NCBI RefSeq assembly: GCF_900142975.1
Contig: NZ_LT670848.1
Span: 2,604,001 to 2,668,000 of the forward strand
Direction of reading: 5' to 3'
Length of the DNA stretch: 64,000 nucleotides
Origin: Salegentibacter salegens
Lineage (GTDB): Bacteria; Bacteroidota; Bacteroidia; Flavobacteriales; Flavobacteriaceae
The notes beneath the pieces were generated by a model. The model saw only the letters and a list, made by a program, of their open reading frames with translations. It searched no databases and was not told where the DNA came from. Below are positions 34,919 through 42,643 of the stretch, in pieces. A program made the position numbers and the translations under genes. How positions within the stretch are numbered: position 1 is the first letter of the stretch; the number at the start of each line of letters is the position of its first letter.

Positions 34919-37324
34919 ATGACCAAAAATTACTCCCTAATTCTAGTTATCCTACTGTTTTTATTTACCAATTCTTTATTCGCACAACACACTGTAAAAG
35001 GCAAATTGGTTTCTGAAGCCAATGATCCTATCGCATTTGCCAACATTATTTTATTAGATGCCGAAGATTCAACTTCGGTTTACAAGGGTACTATTTCAGA
35101 AGATAACGGTGAGTTTTGGCTTGAAGAAATTGCTTCTAATGATTATCTCTTAAAAGTAAGTTTTGTAGGGTATGAAGAATATCTTCAGCAGATTTCGGTC
35201 AATTCAGATAAGAAAATAAAAAAGATCACCTTAAAAGAGGGCGCTTCAAATTTAGATGAAGTAACCATCAACGCCCGTAAACCAAAAATTACGAGGAGCA
35301 TAGACCGCATTACCTTTGATGTAGAAAATTCTACGCTTTCCAGCGGTAGTAGCTGGGATATTTTAAGACAAACCCCGGGTGTGATTATGACACAGGGCCA
35401 ATTACAGGTGAGAAATTCTTCAGTTACGGTTTATATTAATGACAGAAAAGTGCAACTTACTGCAGATGAATTACAAACCCTTTTACAAAGTTATTCAGCA
35501 GAAAATATAAAGTCTATTGAAGTAATTACCAATCCGCCGGCTCGCTATGAAGCAGAAGGTGGTGCGATTTTAAATATCACTACAACATCGGCTATATCTC
35601 CCGGTTATAAAGGAAGTCTGGAAGGCGCTTACACGCAGGGAATTGTTCCAAAATACCAATTTGGAACCAGTCATTATTGGAAAGGTGATAAATTGAATGT
35701 ATTTGCTAATTATAGCTTTAGCCCAAGAAAGGAAATAAAACGAGACGACAGCTATATTAATTTTAGTCCAAATGAAGAATTTGGTCAAAGGTGGGAAAGC
35801 GATTTTGAAAGAATTACGCGCTCACAAGCTCATAACGCCAATGTTATTCTGGATTATGATTTTGATAAAAAGAATAAACTTAGTTTTTCTTCTAATTTCC
35901 TGTATTCGCCCGATAAAACTTTTGATAATTCTGTGCGAACCGATATTGCAACACAGGGGAATACGCCTTTTTCAAATTTTATGACCGATAGTGAAGTTGT
36001 TACCGATGAACATAATATTGGCTTAGATCTAACTTATACCCATAATCTTGAAAATGGAGGCAGTTTTTCGGCAGCGACACATTATACCAAGTTCACTCAG
36101 GACAGGGATCAAATGGTCGCCACCAATTATTTTGATTCAGCCGGTGAGAATGTTCAAAATATCAATTTTAATACTTCCTCGGGACAAAATATAGAGATTT
36201 TTACCGGTCAACTGGATTTTAATAGTTCGCTAGGTGAGATGAGTTTTGACGCCGGGATAAAGGTTTCATATATAAATTCTAACAGTGGGATCAACTTTTC
36301 TAATGCAGAAAGCCTGGACGATCTGTATGATAATCTTTCCGACGATTTTTATTATGACGAAACAGTTTCTGCGGCTTATATTAGTACATCCAGGGATTGG
36401 GAAAAATGGAGTGCAAAAGCCGGTTTACGGGGAGAGTATACCGATCTTTTGGGAGTGTCTTTATCAACAAATCAGCGAAACCGTCAGGAATATTTTGAAT
36501 TGTTCCCAACGGCATATTTACAATATCGCGCTTCAGATAATCATAGTTTTACCCTGGATTATAGTAGAAGAATTGAACGCCCACGTTATGAAAGTTTAAA
36601 TCCATTCAGGTATTTTCTAAATGAAAACGATTTTAATGCCGGAAACCCGAATTTACGCGCGGCAATTAGCAATAATATCAACTTGAATTATACGCTTTTA
36701 GGACAGTATTTCTTCGATTTTTATTATCGTGATAACGGGAGGTCACCGGCTAGTCTGGCTTTTCAGGACAATCAGAACTTAACGATTAGAAGGTTACAGG
36801 CAAATTTACTGGAAAGCAAAAGCTACGGATTGGATATTTTGCACGGTCGCTCGATTACCGGGTGGTGGTATGCACAGTTATACGCTTCACTTTTCCACGA
36901 AGAGAATACCTTTTTAGCTGTAGAAAGTGGCAATGTTGACGTAACCAATGAGATCGATGCAGTTTTTGGTCAATTTTATAATTCATTTACGCTTTCGAAA
37001 GATGGAACATTCTCAGGAAATCTAAGTTTCACTTACGTATCCGATTATATCTCGGGTTCTTATAATTTCGATCCGTTTTCAACCTTAAGTCTTGGTTTTA
37101 GAAAAACACTTTGGAATAATCGCGCCGAATTAAGTCTGAATATCAATGATATTTTTAATAATACCAATACACGATTGACTTCCCATTATTTAAACCAGGA
37201 TAATTCCTTTTTTGCACAGGAAGAAATGCGTTATGTACGGGTTGGATTTAAATATAACTTCGGAAACTTTAGACTGGAAGATAACCAACGCAGCATAGAC
37301 GCAGCGGAAAGGGATAGGTTGTAA
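34919..37324 (+). CDS. TonB-dependent receptor, outer-membrane beta-barrel family
   Basis: An 801-aa outer-membrane protein. Signal peptide (about 1-22, NSLFAQ), then a carboxypeptidase-regulatory-like domain (about 25-105, HTVKGKLVSEANDPIAFANI), a plug domain (LDEVTINARKPKITRSIDRITFDVENS onward) and a long barrel rich in aromatic residues, ending with KYNFGNF. The ATG at 34919 is preferred to the upstream TTG at 34883, which falls inside the predicted promoter box. Being distinct from SusC and lacking a SusD partner, it may import murein fragments, a metal complex or a peptide. The link to the upstream cluster is positional. Confidence 0.88.
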   Translation: MTKNYSLILVILLFLFTNSLFAQHTVKGKLVSEANDPIAFANIILLDAEDSTSVYKGTISEDNGEFWLEEIASNDYLLKVSFVGYEEYLQQISVNSDKKIKKITLKEGASNLDEVTINARKPKITRSIDRITFDVENSTLSSGSSWDILRQTPGVIMTQGQLQVRNSSVTVYINDRKVQLTADELQTLLQSYSAENIKSIEVITNPPARYEAEGGAILNITTTSAISPGYKGSLEGAYTQGIVPKYQFGTSHYWKGDKLNVFANYSFSPRKEIKRDDSYINFSPNEEFGQRWESDFERITRSQAHNANVILDYDFDKKNKLSFSSNFLYSPDKTFDNSVRTDIATQGNTPFSNFMTDSEVVTDEHNIGLDLTYTHNLENGGSFSAATHYTKFTQDRDQMVATNYFDSAGENVQNINFNTSSGQNIEIFTGQLDFNSSLGEMSFDAGIKVSYINSNSGINFSNAESLDDLYDNLSDDFYYDETVSAAYISTSRDWEKWSAKAGLRGEYTDLLGVSLSTNQRNRQEYFELFPTAYLQYRASDNHSFTLDYSRRIERPRYESLNPFRYFLNENDFNAGNPNLRAAISNNINLNYTLLGQYFFDFYYRDNGRSPASLAFQDNQNLTIRRLQANLLESKSYGLDILHGRSITGWWYAQLYASLFHEENTFLAVESGNVDVTNEIDAVFGQFYNSFTLSKDGTFSGNLSFTYVSDYISGSYNFDPFSTLSLGFRKTLWNNRAELSLNINDIFNNTNTRLTSHYLNQDNSFFAQEEMRYVRVGFKYNFGNFRLEDNQRSIDAAERDRL

Positions 37325-37326
37325 AA

Positions 37327-37352
37327 AACCCCCCTAACCCCCGAAGGGGGAA
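37327..37352. repeat. C-run/G-run intergenic hairpin
   Basis: CCCCCTAACCCCCGAAGGGG and following bases form a C-run/G-run stem after the TonB receptor gene. Read on the minus strand, the stem is followed by TTTTTT. This type of hairpin is common between Bacteroidetes genes. Confidence 0.6.
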
Positions 37353-37408
37353 CTCTACGCACTCCGATTGAATTTAAAATAGTTCTTGTAAACCCTATTT
37401 TCCGAGGG

Positions 37409-37439
37409 TTTGGGTGGACTGGGTTTTTTCGTACTTTTG
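37409..37439 (+). promoter_or_regulatory. dusB promoter
   Basis: TTTG at 37409-37412 and TACTTTTG at 37432-37439, 19 bp apart, match the Bacteroidetes -33/-7 consensus. The predicted start of transcription lies about 12 bp before the GTG start codon. Confidence 0.65.
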
Positions 37440-37458
37440 CACTCCAAAATAAACCGAA

Positions 37459-38451
37459 GTGGCTAAAATAGGAAATATAGATGTAGGAGACTTCCCGTTG
37501 CTGTTGGCACCGATGGAAGATGTGAGTGACCCGCCATTCCGTGCGCTTTGCAAAGAGCAGGGAGCCGATGTGGTTTACACTGAATTTATCTCTTCAGAAG
37601 GGCTTATTCGCGACGCGGCGAAAAGTACCATGAAACTTGATATTTACGAGAAAGAACGCCCGGTAGGTATTCAAATCTTTGGAGCCAACCTGGAATCTAT
37701 GCTGCAATCGGTAGAGATTGTAGAAAAATCAGGTCCCGATATTATTGATATTAATTTTGGTTGCCCGGTGAAAAAAGTGGTTTCCAAAGGCGCCGGCGCT
37801 GGTATTCTAAAAGATATTGATCTAATGGTTTCACTTACCGAAGCCATGGTAAAACACACCAACTTGCCAATTACCGTAAAAACCCGTTTGGGTTGGGATA
37901 ACGATTCTATAAAAATTGTTGAGGTAGCCGAAAGACTTCAGGATGTGGGTTGCAAAGCCATTTCTATTCACGGGCGAACCCGAGTTCAAATGTATAAAGG
38001 CGAAGCCAACTGGGCGCCAATTGCCGAGGTTAAGAATAATTCGCGGATGCATATTCCAGTTTTTGGAAACGGCGATGTAGATACTCCCGAAAGAGCTGTG
38101 GAAATGCGTGATAAATTCGGACTAGACGGTGCGATGATTGGTCGTGCCAGTATTGGTTATCCCTGGTTTTTTAGAGAAGTAAAACATTACTTTGAAACCG
38201 GTGAACATTTACCACCGCCAAATATGCTAGAGCGTTTAGACGCTGCAAGACGTCACCTACAAATGGCGATTGACTGGAAAGGGGAGAAGCTGGGTGTTTT
38301 TGAAACCCGAAGACATTATACCAATTATTTCAAAGGAATCCCGCATTTCAAAGAACACCGTATGAAAATGGTCACCAGCGATCATGCCGCAGATGTTTTC
38401 GCCGCATTTGACGAGGTAGAAAAGGACTTTTCTGATTTTCAGTTTGCTTAA
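37459..38451 (+). CDS. dusB: tRNA-dihydrouridine synthase (DusB type)
   Basis: A 330-aa FMN enzyme that reduces uridine to dihydrouridine in the D-loop of tRNAs. LAPMEDVSDPPFRALCKEQGADVVYTEF is the N-terminal flavin region, DINFGCPVKKVVSKGAGAGIL carries the catalytic cysteine, and KTRLGWD, ISIHGRTRVQMYKGEANW and IGRASIGYPW complete the family set. The start is a GTG giving MAKIGNIDVGDF; no ATG is available nearby and the promoter leaves little room for one. It stands alone between a receptor gene and an inverted-repeat element. Confidence 0.95.
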   Translation: MAKIGNIDVGDFPLLLAPMEDVSDPPFRALCKEQGADVVYTEFISSEGLIRDAAKSTMKLDIYEKERPVGIQIFGANLESMLQSVEIVEKSGPDIIDINFGCPVKKVVSKGAGAGILKDIDLMVSLTEAMVKHTNLPITVKTRLGWDNDSIKIVEVAERLQDVGCKAISIHGRTRVQMYKGEANWAPIAEVKNNSRMHIPVFGNGDVDTPERAVEMRDKFGLDGAMIGRASIGYPWFFREVKHYFETGEHLPPPNMLERLDAARRHLQMAIDWKGEKLGVFETRRHYTNYFKGIPHFKEHRMKMVTSDHAADVFAAFDEVEKDFSDFQFA

Positions 38452-38463
38452 TAAAGTATAGCC

Positions 38464-38667
38464 ACGAATTCACGAATATTCTTAAAAAACTCCCCTCATT
38501 TCCAAGGAGGGGAATGAATTCAACAACGGTAAAGAAAGGAGTGACTTCGTCAAGCTGAACTTGGTTCAGCTTCTAACATGTTTTGAATATCAATATCTTA
38601 GATCTCCGAATGAATTTCGGAGCAAGCTCTGAAACAAGTTCAGGATGACGAATATTCGTGAATTCGT
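38464..38667. repeat. 204-bp element with perfect 18-bp terminal inverted repeats
   Basis: ACGAATTCACGAATATTC at 38464-38481 is exactly mirrored at 38650-38667. Between them lie a terminator-like hairpin (CCCCTC...GAGGGG, 38492-38512, followed on the minus strand by TTTTTT) and a diverged pair of the REP-like repeat. It fills the space between the convergent dusB and lolC/E-like genes and contains no frame of note. Confidence 0.8.
38548..38650. repeat. dispersed REP-like palindromic repeat, copy 5
   Basis: CGTCAAGCTGAACTTGGTTC at the left, matching copy 1 for over 30 bases including AACATGTTTTGAATAT, and an inverted CTGAAACAAGTTCAGGATGA at the right. A short extra insert (CCGAATGAATTTCGGAGC) lies near the right arm. 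Confidence 0.8.
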
Positions 38668-38687
38668 AGCAGAACACTAAGCTTAAT

Positions 38688-39893
38688 TTAAACTGCTTTT
38701 AAAGCTTTTCTACTACTTCCGGCAGCAATAAATGAAGCGATAAGCCCCAGGATTCCAATAGTGAAAACCACAATAATAATATTTTCTAAAGTAATAGCTA
38801 CAGGGTAAGGCAGGCTGGGCGTAATCATAACCAGGTCAAATTGCAGTTGCAGGTAAACTAATAAAACTGCAGCCGACAATCCTATGGCACCACCAATAAT
38901 CGTCATTAGCATTCCCTGTGTAAAGAATATTTTTTTGATTTGTCTTTCAGAAGCGCCCAGGCTAAATAATGTTTTAATGTTATCCCGTTTATCCAGGATC
39001 ACCATAATAATAGAACCGGCAACATTAAATAACGCAATTATTAAAACGAGGGTAAAAATTAAGTAAACCGCAAGATTCTCGGTATTCAACATTTTATACA
39101 GGGTCTCGTTTAGTTGTGCCCTGTTTTTTATGATTATTTCGTCTCCAAAAAGTTCTTTTATTTCAGCGGTAACTGCATCTGGGTTAGCGTCTGGAGCGAT
39201 TTTAATCTCCACCGCAGAAAATGTGTTTTCATCTAATTCTAAAAGATTTCGAGCGAAATTCAGATTAGAAAAAACATATTTATCGTCCAGTTCTTCGTTT
39301 ACGCTATAAATTCCGCTAACAATCACTTTTTCCTGGTTAAAAGCCTGGCCAGGATCTAAACCGGTAATTTGCCCTTTTCCGGGGCGCGGCACCATCACGT
39401 TTAGGAGATTTTGATAGTTAAAAATACTAAGTCCGAGTTTTCGGGAAATCCTGTTTCCTACTACAACCTGGGCTTCGCTATTGGTTAACCAGGAGCCGGA
39501 AACCGCACTGTCTATTTGGGTTACATTTCGGTAGTTATCATCTACGCCTTTTATAAATGCAGTGTGATTTTTATTTCGGTAATCCAGGAAAATACGCTCT
39601 TCAATAATTCGGCTAAAGCTTGAAATTCCTTCAATTTCAGCCAGTTTATCGGCTTTATCTTCAGGCAACTGAAAAGTTTTTCCGCTTGACGGTAATATTT
39701 TTAAATCGGGATCAAATTTATTGGAAAAAGAAAGGCTAAAATCTTTGAGTCCGGCGAAACCTGAGAGTACTATAAATAAAGAAAAAGCCCCTGCAAAAAC
39801 CCCAATGGCCGCAATAATGGTAATGATATTAATGGCATTATTACTGCTTTTGCTAAAAAGATAGCGCCTGGCGATATAGAAGGGGAATTTCAA
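38688..39893 (-). CDS. FtsX-like ABC permease (LolC/LolE type)
   Basis: A 401-aa inner-membrane permease with one N-terminal segment (NAINIITIIAAIGVFAGAFSLF), a large periplasmic MacB-like core domain, and three C-terminal segments (about 270-400). The N-terminal FPFYIARRYLFSKSSNNAINII matches the lipoprotein-releasing permeases LolC/LolE of Bacteroidetes, which pass lipoproteins from the inner membrane to a carrier. The only start that preserves this conserved N-terminus is a TTG at 39893. The rbfA stop is one base away, so the two are cotranscribed and probably translationally coupled. Confidence 0.88.
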   Translation of the reverse strand: MKFPFYIARRYLFSKSSNNAINIITIIAAIGVFAGAFSLFIVLSGFAGLKDFSLSFSNKFDPDLKILPSSGKTFQLPEDKADKLAEIEGISSFSRIIEERIFLDYRNKNHTAFIKGVDDNYRNVTQIDSAVSGSWLTNSEAQVVVGNRISRKLGLSIFNYQNLLNVMVPRPGKGQITGLDPGQAFNQEKVIVSGIYSVNEELDDKYVFSNLNFARNLLELDENTFSAVEIKIAPDANPDAVTAEIKELFGDEIIIKNRAQLNETLYKMLNTENLAVYLIFTLVLIIALFNVAGSIIMVILDKRDNIKTLFSLGASERQIKKIFFTQGMLMTIIGGAIGLSAAVLLVYLQLQFDLVMITPSLPYPVAITLENIIIVVFTIGILGLIASFIAAGSSRKALKAV

Positions 39894-39894
39894 A

Positions 39895-40290
39895 TTAAGA
39901 TTTTTTCCGGCGTTCCAGTAGATCGGGATCGTTGATTGGGTTTTCTTCCCCTTTAATCGATTTTTCTATACCTTCTATATAATCCAAAGAATCATCTAAA
40001 TAATAATTGATTTCCGGCATTTTTCGCAACTGGTTTCTAGTACGTTGCGCCATTTCGTGCTTGATCTTAGACTTGCCAAGATTTATTTCCTCTATAACTT
40101 CTTGCGCATGTTTCTGCGGAAAAATACTGATATAGGCCTTCGCGATAGAAAGATCTGTAGTTACTTTTACTTTAGAGACCGAAATAATTACTCCTGTTCT
40201 CCCGGCATCTTTAAGGTTCTTTTGCAGGATATCGGCTAGATCGCGCTGCAAAACTCCTCCTATTTTCTTTTGTCTGTTTGTCTCTTCCAT
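39895..40290 (-). CDS. rbfA: ribosome-binding factor A
   Basis: RbfA, 131 aa, a KH-fold maturation factor of the 30S subunit. It begins ETNRQKKIGGVLQRDLADILQ, and continues SVSKVKVTTDLSIAKAYISIFP and QLRKMPEINYYLDDSLDYIEGIEK, the last containing the family's PEIxFxxDDSxxxxxxI motif. The length is usual for Flavobacteria. It is first in a leftward pair with the lolC/E-like permease. Confidence 0.95.
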   Translation of the reverse strand: MEETNRQKKIGGVLQRDLADILQKNLKDAGRTGVIISVSKVKVTTDLSIAKAYISIFPQKHAQEVIEEINLGKSKIKHEMAQRTRNQLRKMPEINYYLDDSLDYIEGIEKSIKGEENPINDPDLLERRKKS

Positions 40291-40738
40291 AAGGCAAAAA
40301 TACTATAATAAATTGGTATACTCCTAAATGTAGAAAACTATGCGAACAAGTCTTAATTTTGAATTAAACCATTCCTAAATATTTAACTTGTTCATTTTTT
40401 CCATAGATGAAAAAACGAACCAAAAAATTCTAGGCTTACGAATCTTTATCTAAATTTTATGCTTGTCCCCTAAATTTTAGGAACTCGCCAATAGAGATGC
40501 TGCTTGCGTGAAAATTTAGGTTGGCTCAAACAGCCTAAAATTTTACGGAAACTTCGCTTCAAATTTTACGATAAATTTTCGATAGGCCAAAGTGAACTTA
40601 TTCAAAAAGCAACCTGAATATTACTAAAGCTATTGGAGTAAAGGTGTTAGGGTTTCTTTTTAAATTGATAGAAGTTTACAGATTTTGAATATATGAAATT
40701 AGAAGTTTAACTTGCTGTATCTACTTAAAAAATGAAAA
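40291..40738. other. AT-rich gap with multiple short inverted repeats
   Basis: No gene is visible in 448 bp between divergent rbfA and the epimerase. From about 40440 to 40590 the motif TAAATTTTA recurs in both orientations: CCTAAATTTTAGG (perfect palindrome), AAAATTTAGG facing CCTAAAATTTT, and two further AAATTTTACG/AAATTTTCG copies. This may be a structured RNA, a dispersed repeat or a decayed element; nothing recognisable is encoded. Confidence 0.4.
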
Positions 40739-41161
40739 ATGAAGAAGATTGAACATATTGGAATTGCCGTTAAAGATCTTGAAGAGGCGAATGCTACTTA
40801 TAACGCTGTTTTAGGAAGTGAACATTACAAAACCGAAACGGTGGAAAGTGAAGATGTAAGTACTTCTTTCTTTAAAATTGGGGATAGTAAGATTGAATTA
40901 CTGGCTGCCACGAATGCTGAAAGTCCTATCGCAAAGTTTATTGAAAAACGCGGCGAGGGAATTCATCATTTAGCTTTTGCAGTAGATGATATTAAAGCTG
41001 AAATTTCCCGACTCGAAAAACAAGGTTTTAAACTGATAAATACCGAACCTAAACCCGGCGCCGATAATAAGTTGGTTGCTTTTATGCATCCAAAAAGCGT
41101 TAACGGGGTATTGGTAGAATTATGCCAGGAAGCTCCGACTTCGGGTAGTTCGGAATCATAG
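40739..41161 (+). CDS. mce: methylmalonyl-CoA epimerase
   Basis: A 140-aa VOC-fold enzyme that interconverts (S)- and (R)-methylmalonyl-CoA in propionate and branched-chain metabolism. It begins KIEHIGIAVKDLEEANATYNAVLG (first metal His) and contains FFKIGDSKIELLAA (Glu ligand region), GEGIHHLAFAVDDI (second His) and VLVELCQEAP (last Glu). All ligands of the cobalt/zinc site are present. It stands alone, 100 bp upstream of a tRNA gene. Confidence 0.93.
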   Translation: MKKIEHIGIAVKDLEEANATYNAVLGSEHYKTETVESEDVSTSFFKIGDSKIELLAATNAESPIAKFIEKRGEGIHHLAFAVDDIKAEISRLEKQGFKLINTEPKPGADNKLVAFMHPKSVNGVLVELCQEAPTSGSSES

Positions 41162-41193
41162 TAAGCAGCGATTAAGGAAAAATGCGTTTAGTC

Positions 41194-41224
41194 TTGCAGA
41201 GATTGAAAATATATACTAATATTG
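41194..41224 (+). promoter_or_regulatory. candidate tRNA promoter
   Basis: TTG at 41194-41196 and TAATATTG at 41217-41224 (one mismatch to TAnnTTTG), 20 bp apart, about 39 bp before the tRNA. Confidence 0.45.
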
Positions 41225-41262
41225 CACTCCTAAAATTCGGGTATTGTTGAAATACTGGAATT

Positions 41263-41339
41263 GGTCCTATAGCTCAGCTGGTTAGAGCACTTGACTCATA
41301 ATCAAGGGGTCCCTGGTTCGAGCCCAGGTGGGACCACCA
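41263..41339 (+). tRNA. tRNA-Ile with CAT anticodon (lysidine-modified type)
   Basis: A 77-nt cloverleaf. The acceptor stem GGTCCTA pairs with TGGGACC, then A and an encoded CCA. The D-arm region is AGCTCAGCTGGTTAGAGC, the anticodon stem CTTGA/TCAAG encloses the loop CTCATAA with anticodon CAT, and the T-arm is CCTGGTTCGAGCCCAGG. A CAT anticodon would suggest Met, but the anticodon arm (GACTCATAATC) and acceptor match tRNA-Ile2, whose C34 is changed to lysidine by TilS to read AUA. It is the left boundary of a mobile-element-rich zone. Confidence 0.92.
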
Positions 41340-41347
41340 ACAAAATC

Positions 41348-41375
41348 AAGCCTTACAGAGATGTGAGGCTTTTTT
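41348..41375 (+). terminator. tRNA-Ile terminator
   Basis: Stem AAGCCTTACA facing TGTGAGGCTT with loop GAGA and one wobble pair, followed by a T-run. It starts 9 bp after the tRNA. Confidence 0.85.
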
Positions 41376-41731
41376 GTTTCTGCTTGGGTACAACATATGT
41401 ACAACATTTTGAATCCTGATTATTTTTATGCAACATAACTACCTTTGCTAAACTTGGTGATACAAGAAGCGTAATAAATTTCTTTATGAGTTTGGTTTTT
41501 AATCAGAATCTTCCAAAACGTTTTACTTTATGTTATAGCCCTAAATTCGAATAAATGGGACCTGTCTAAGAAGCTTTTGATTGATAATCATTCAAATCGC
41601 AATCCCATAGGTTTTGCACCTGAATTCCGATGGTAGCTAAATTTTATGATATTATGGAATACATTAGCTTCAGCGTGGTTACCTGCTTAATAATTCACTT
41701 CAGTGTGATGTATTAAATTGAAGTAAGTGAT
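41376..41731. other. non-coding gap after tRNA-Ile
   Basis: About 355 bp without a gene. It begins with GGGTACAACATATGTACAAC (41386 onward), part of the sequence block that recurs in diverged form near 42601. The remainder shows no frame or motif that could be named. Confidence 0.45.
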
Positions 41732-42514
41732 ATGAATCTTCCAGAATTAAAAATACAGTATGTTTCAGATCTTCATTTAGAATTTCCTGAAAATCAAAAA
41801 TTTTTAACTGATTCTCCAATAGTGCCGGAAGGTGACGTACTCATCTTAGCAGGTGATATTGTTCCTCTGGTTAGACTAAAAGATTTTGATTATTTCTTTG
41901 ATCAACTTTCAAACGATTTTGAAACGGTATTTTGGATTCCTGGTAATCATGAATACTATCATGACGACGTGGGTTTGAAACGTGGCAGCTTTAAGGAGAA
42001 AATCCGGAATAATATATGGTTCCTGAATAACGAGGAAGTTCTTTTAGGGAAGTACAGAATGATATTTTCAACGCTTTGGGCAAATATATCTGTTCAAAAT
42101 TCCTTTTTGATACAGCAAAATTTAAATGATTTTCGGATGATCGAGTTCAATGGTAGACCTTTTACTCCAAAATTATTCAACACCCTCTTTGAAGAAAATT
42201 ATAAGTTTATTAGGAATAGGTTGCTGCAGAAATCAGAATTAAAGACGGTGGTAGTAACTCATCATGTACCTACATTATTCAATTACCCGAAAAAATACAG
42301 GAACAGCCAGATTAATGAAGCTTTTGCCGTAGAACTCTATAATTTGATTGAAAATGAGCAGCCTAGCTATTGGATTTATGGGCATCACCATAGTAATACT
42401 CCGGATTTTAAAATAGGAAATACTTGGTTGTTAACAAATCAACTGGGTTATGTAGCGTATCATGAGCATGAAAAATTTCAATTAGACAAAACTATTGATA
42501 GTGCAGAAAATTAG
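41732..42514 (+). CDS. metallophosphoesterase
   Basis: A 260-aa calcineurin-like phosphoesterase. The metal motifs are in order: QYVSDLHLEF (DxH), LAGDIVP (GDxx), WIPGNHEYYH (GNHE), VVTHHVPT and YGHHHSN (GHxH). It should hydrolyse phosphomonoesters or diesters with a two-metal centre; the substrate is not predictable. No signal peptide is seen, so it is cytoplasmic. It lies alone between tRNA-Ile and an IS982 element, bracketed by a diverged direct repeat of the tRNA 3' end, and is probably cargo of an old insertion. Confidence 0.88.
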   Translation: MNLPELKIQYVSDLHLEFPENQKFLTDSPIVPEGDVLILAGDIVPLVRLKDFDYFFDQLSNDFETVFWIPGNHEYYHDDVGLKRGSFKEKIRNNIWFLNNEEVLLGKYRMIFSTLWANISVQNSFLIQQNLNDFRMIEFNGRPFTPKLFNTLFEENYKFIRNRLLQKSELKTVVVTHHVPTLFNYPKKYRNSQINEAFAVELYNLIENEQPSYWIYGHHHSNTPDFKIGNTWLLTNQLGYVAYHEHEKFQLDKTIDSAEN

Positions 42515-42530
42515 TAATCAGCGAGTTATT

Positions 42531-42615
42531 GGTTTGTGCCCAGGAGGGGAGCTTAGGAAAACAAGCCATTCAAGAAATTAAATGGCTTTGTTTTTTTAAT
42601 GGGCACAACATTTTT
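42531..42615 (+). repeat. diverged copy of the tRNA-Ile 3' end and terminator
   Basis: GGTTTGTGCCCAGGAGGGG, then CAAGCC hairpin, then GGGCACAACAT repeat in order the blocks GGTTCGAGCCCAGGTGGGA, CAAGCC hairpin and GGGTACAACAT found at 41315-41396. The distances agree within one base (GCCCAGG to AAGCC is 25 against 26; GCCCAGG to GGGxACAACAT is 63 against 64). It looks like the decayed far end of an insertion at the tRNA. Confidence 0.55.
42563..42598 (+). terminator. terminator after the metallophosphoesterase
   Basis: AAGCCATT (42563-42570) pairs with AATGGCTT (42581-42588), followed by TGTTTTTTT. It sits at the same place in the diverged tRNA-end repeat as the tRNA terminator does in the original. 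Confidence 0.75.
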
Positions 42616-42643
42616 TATTGGGGTTCCGTTTTTCCTGTAATTA

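Noticed and set aside
41263-41339. Calling the CAT-anticodon tRNA a tRNA-Met
   Set aside because: The anticodon arm GACTCATAATC and the G-C-rich acceptor match the lysidine-type tRNA-Ile2 much better than initiator or elongator tRNA-Met; the identity should still be confirmed with a tRNA classifier.
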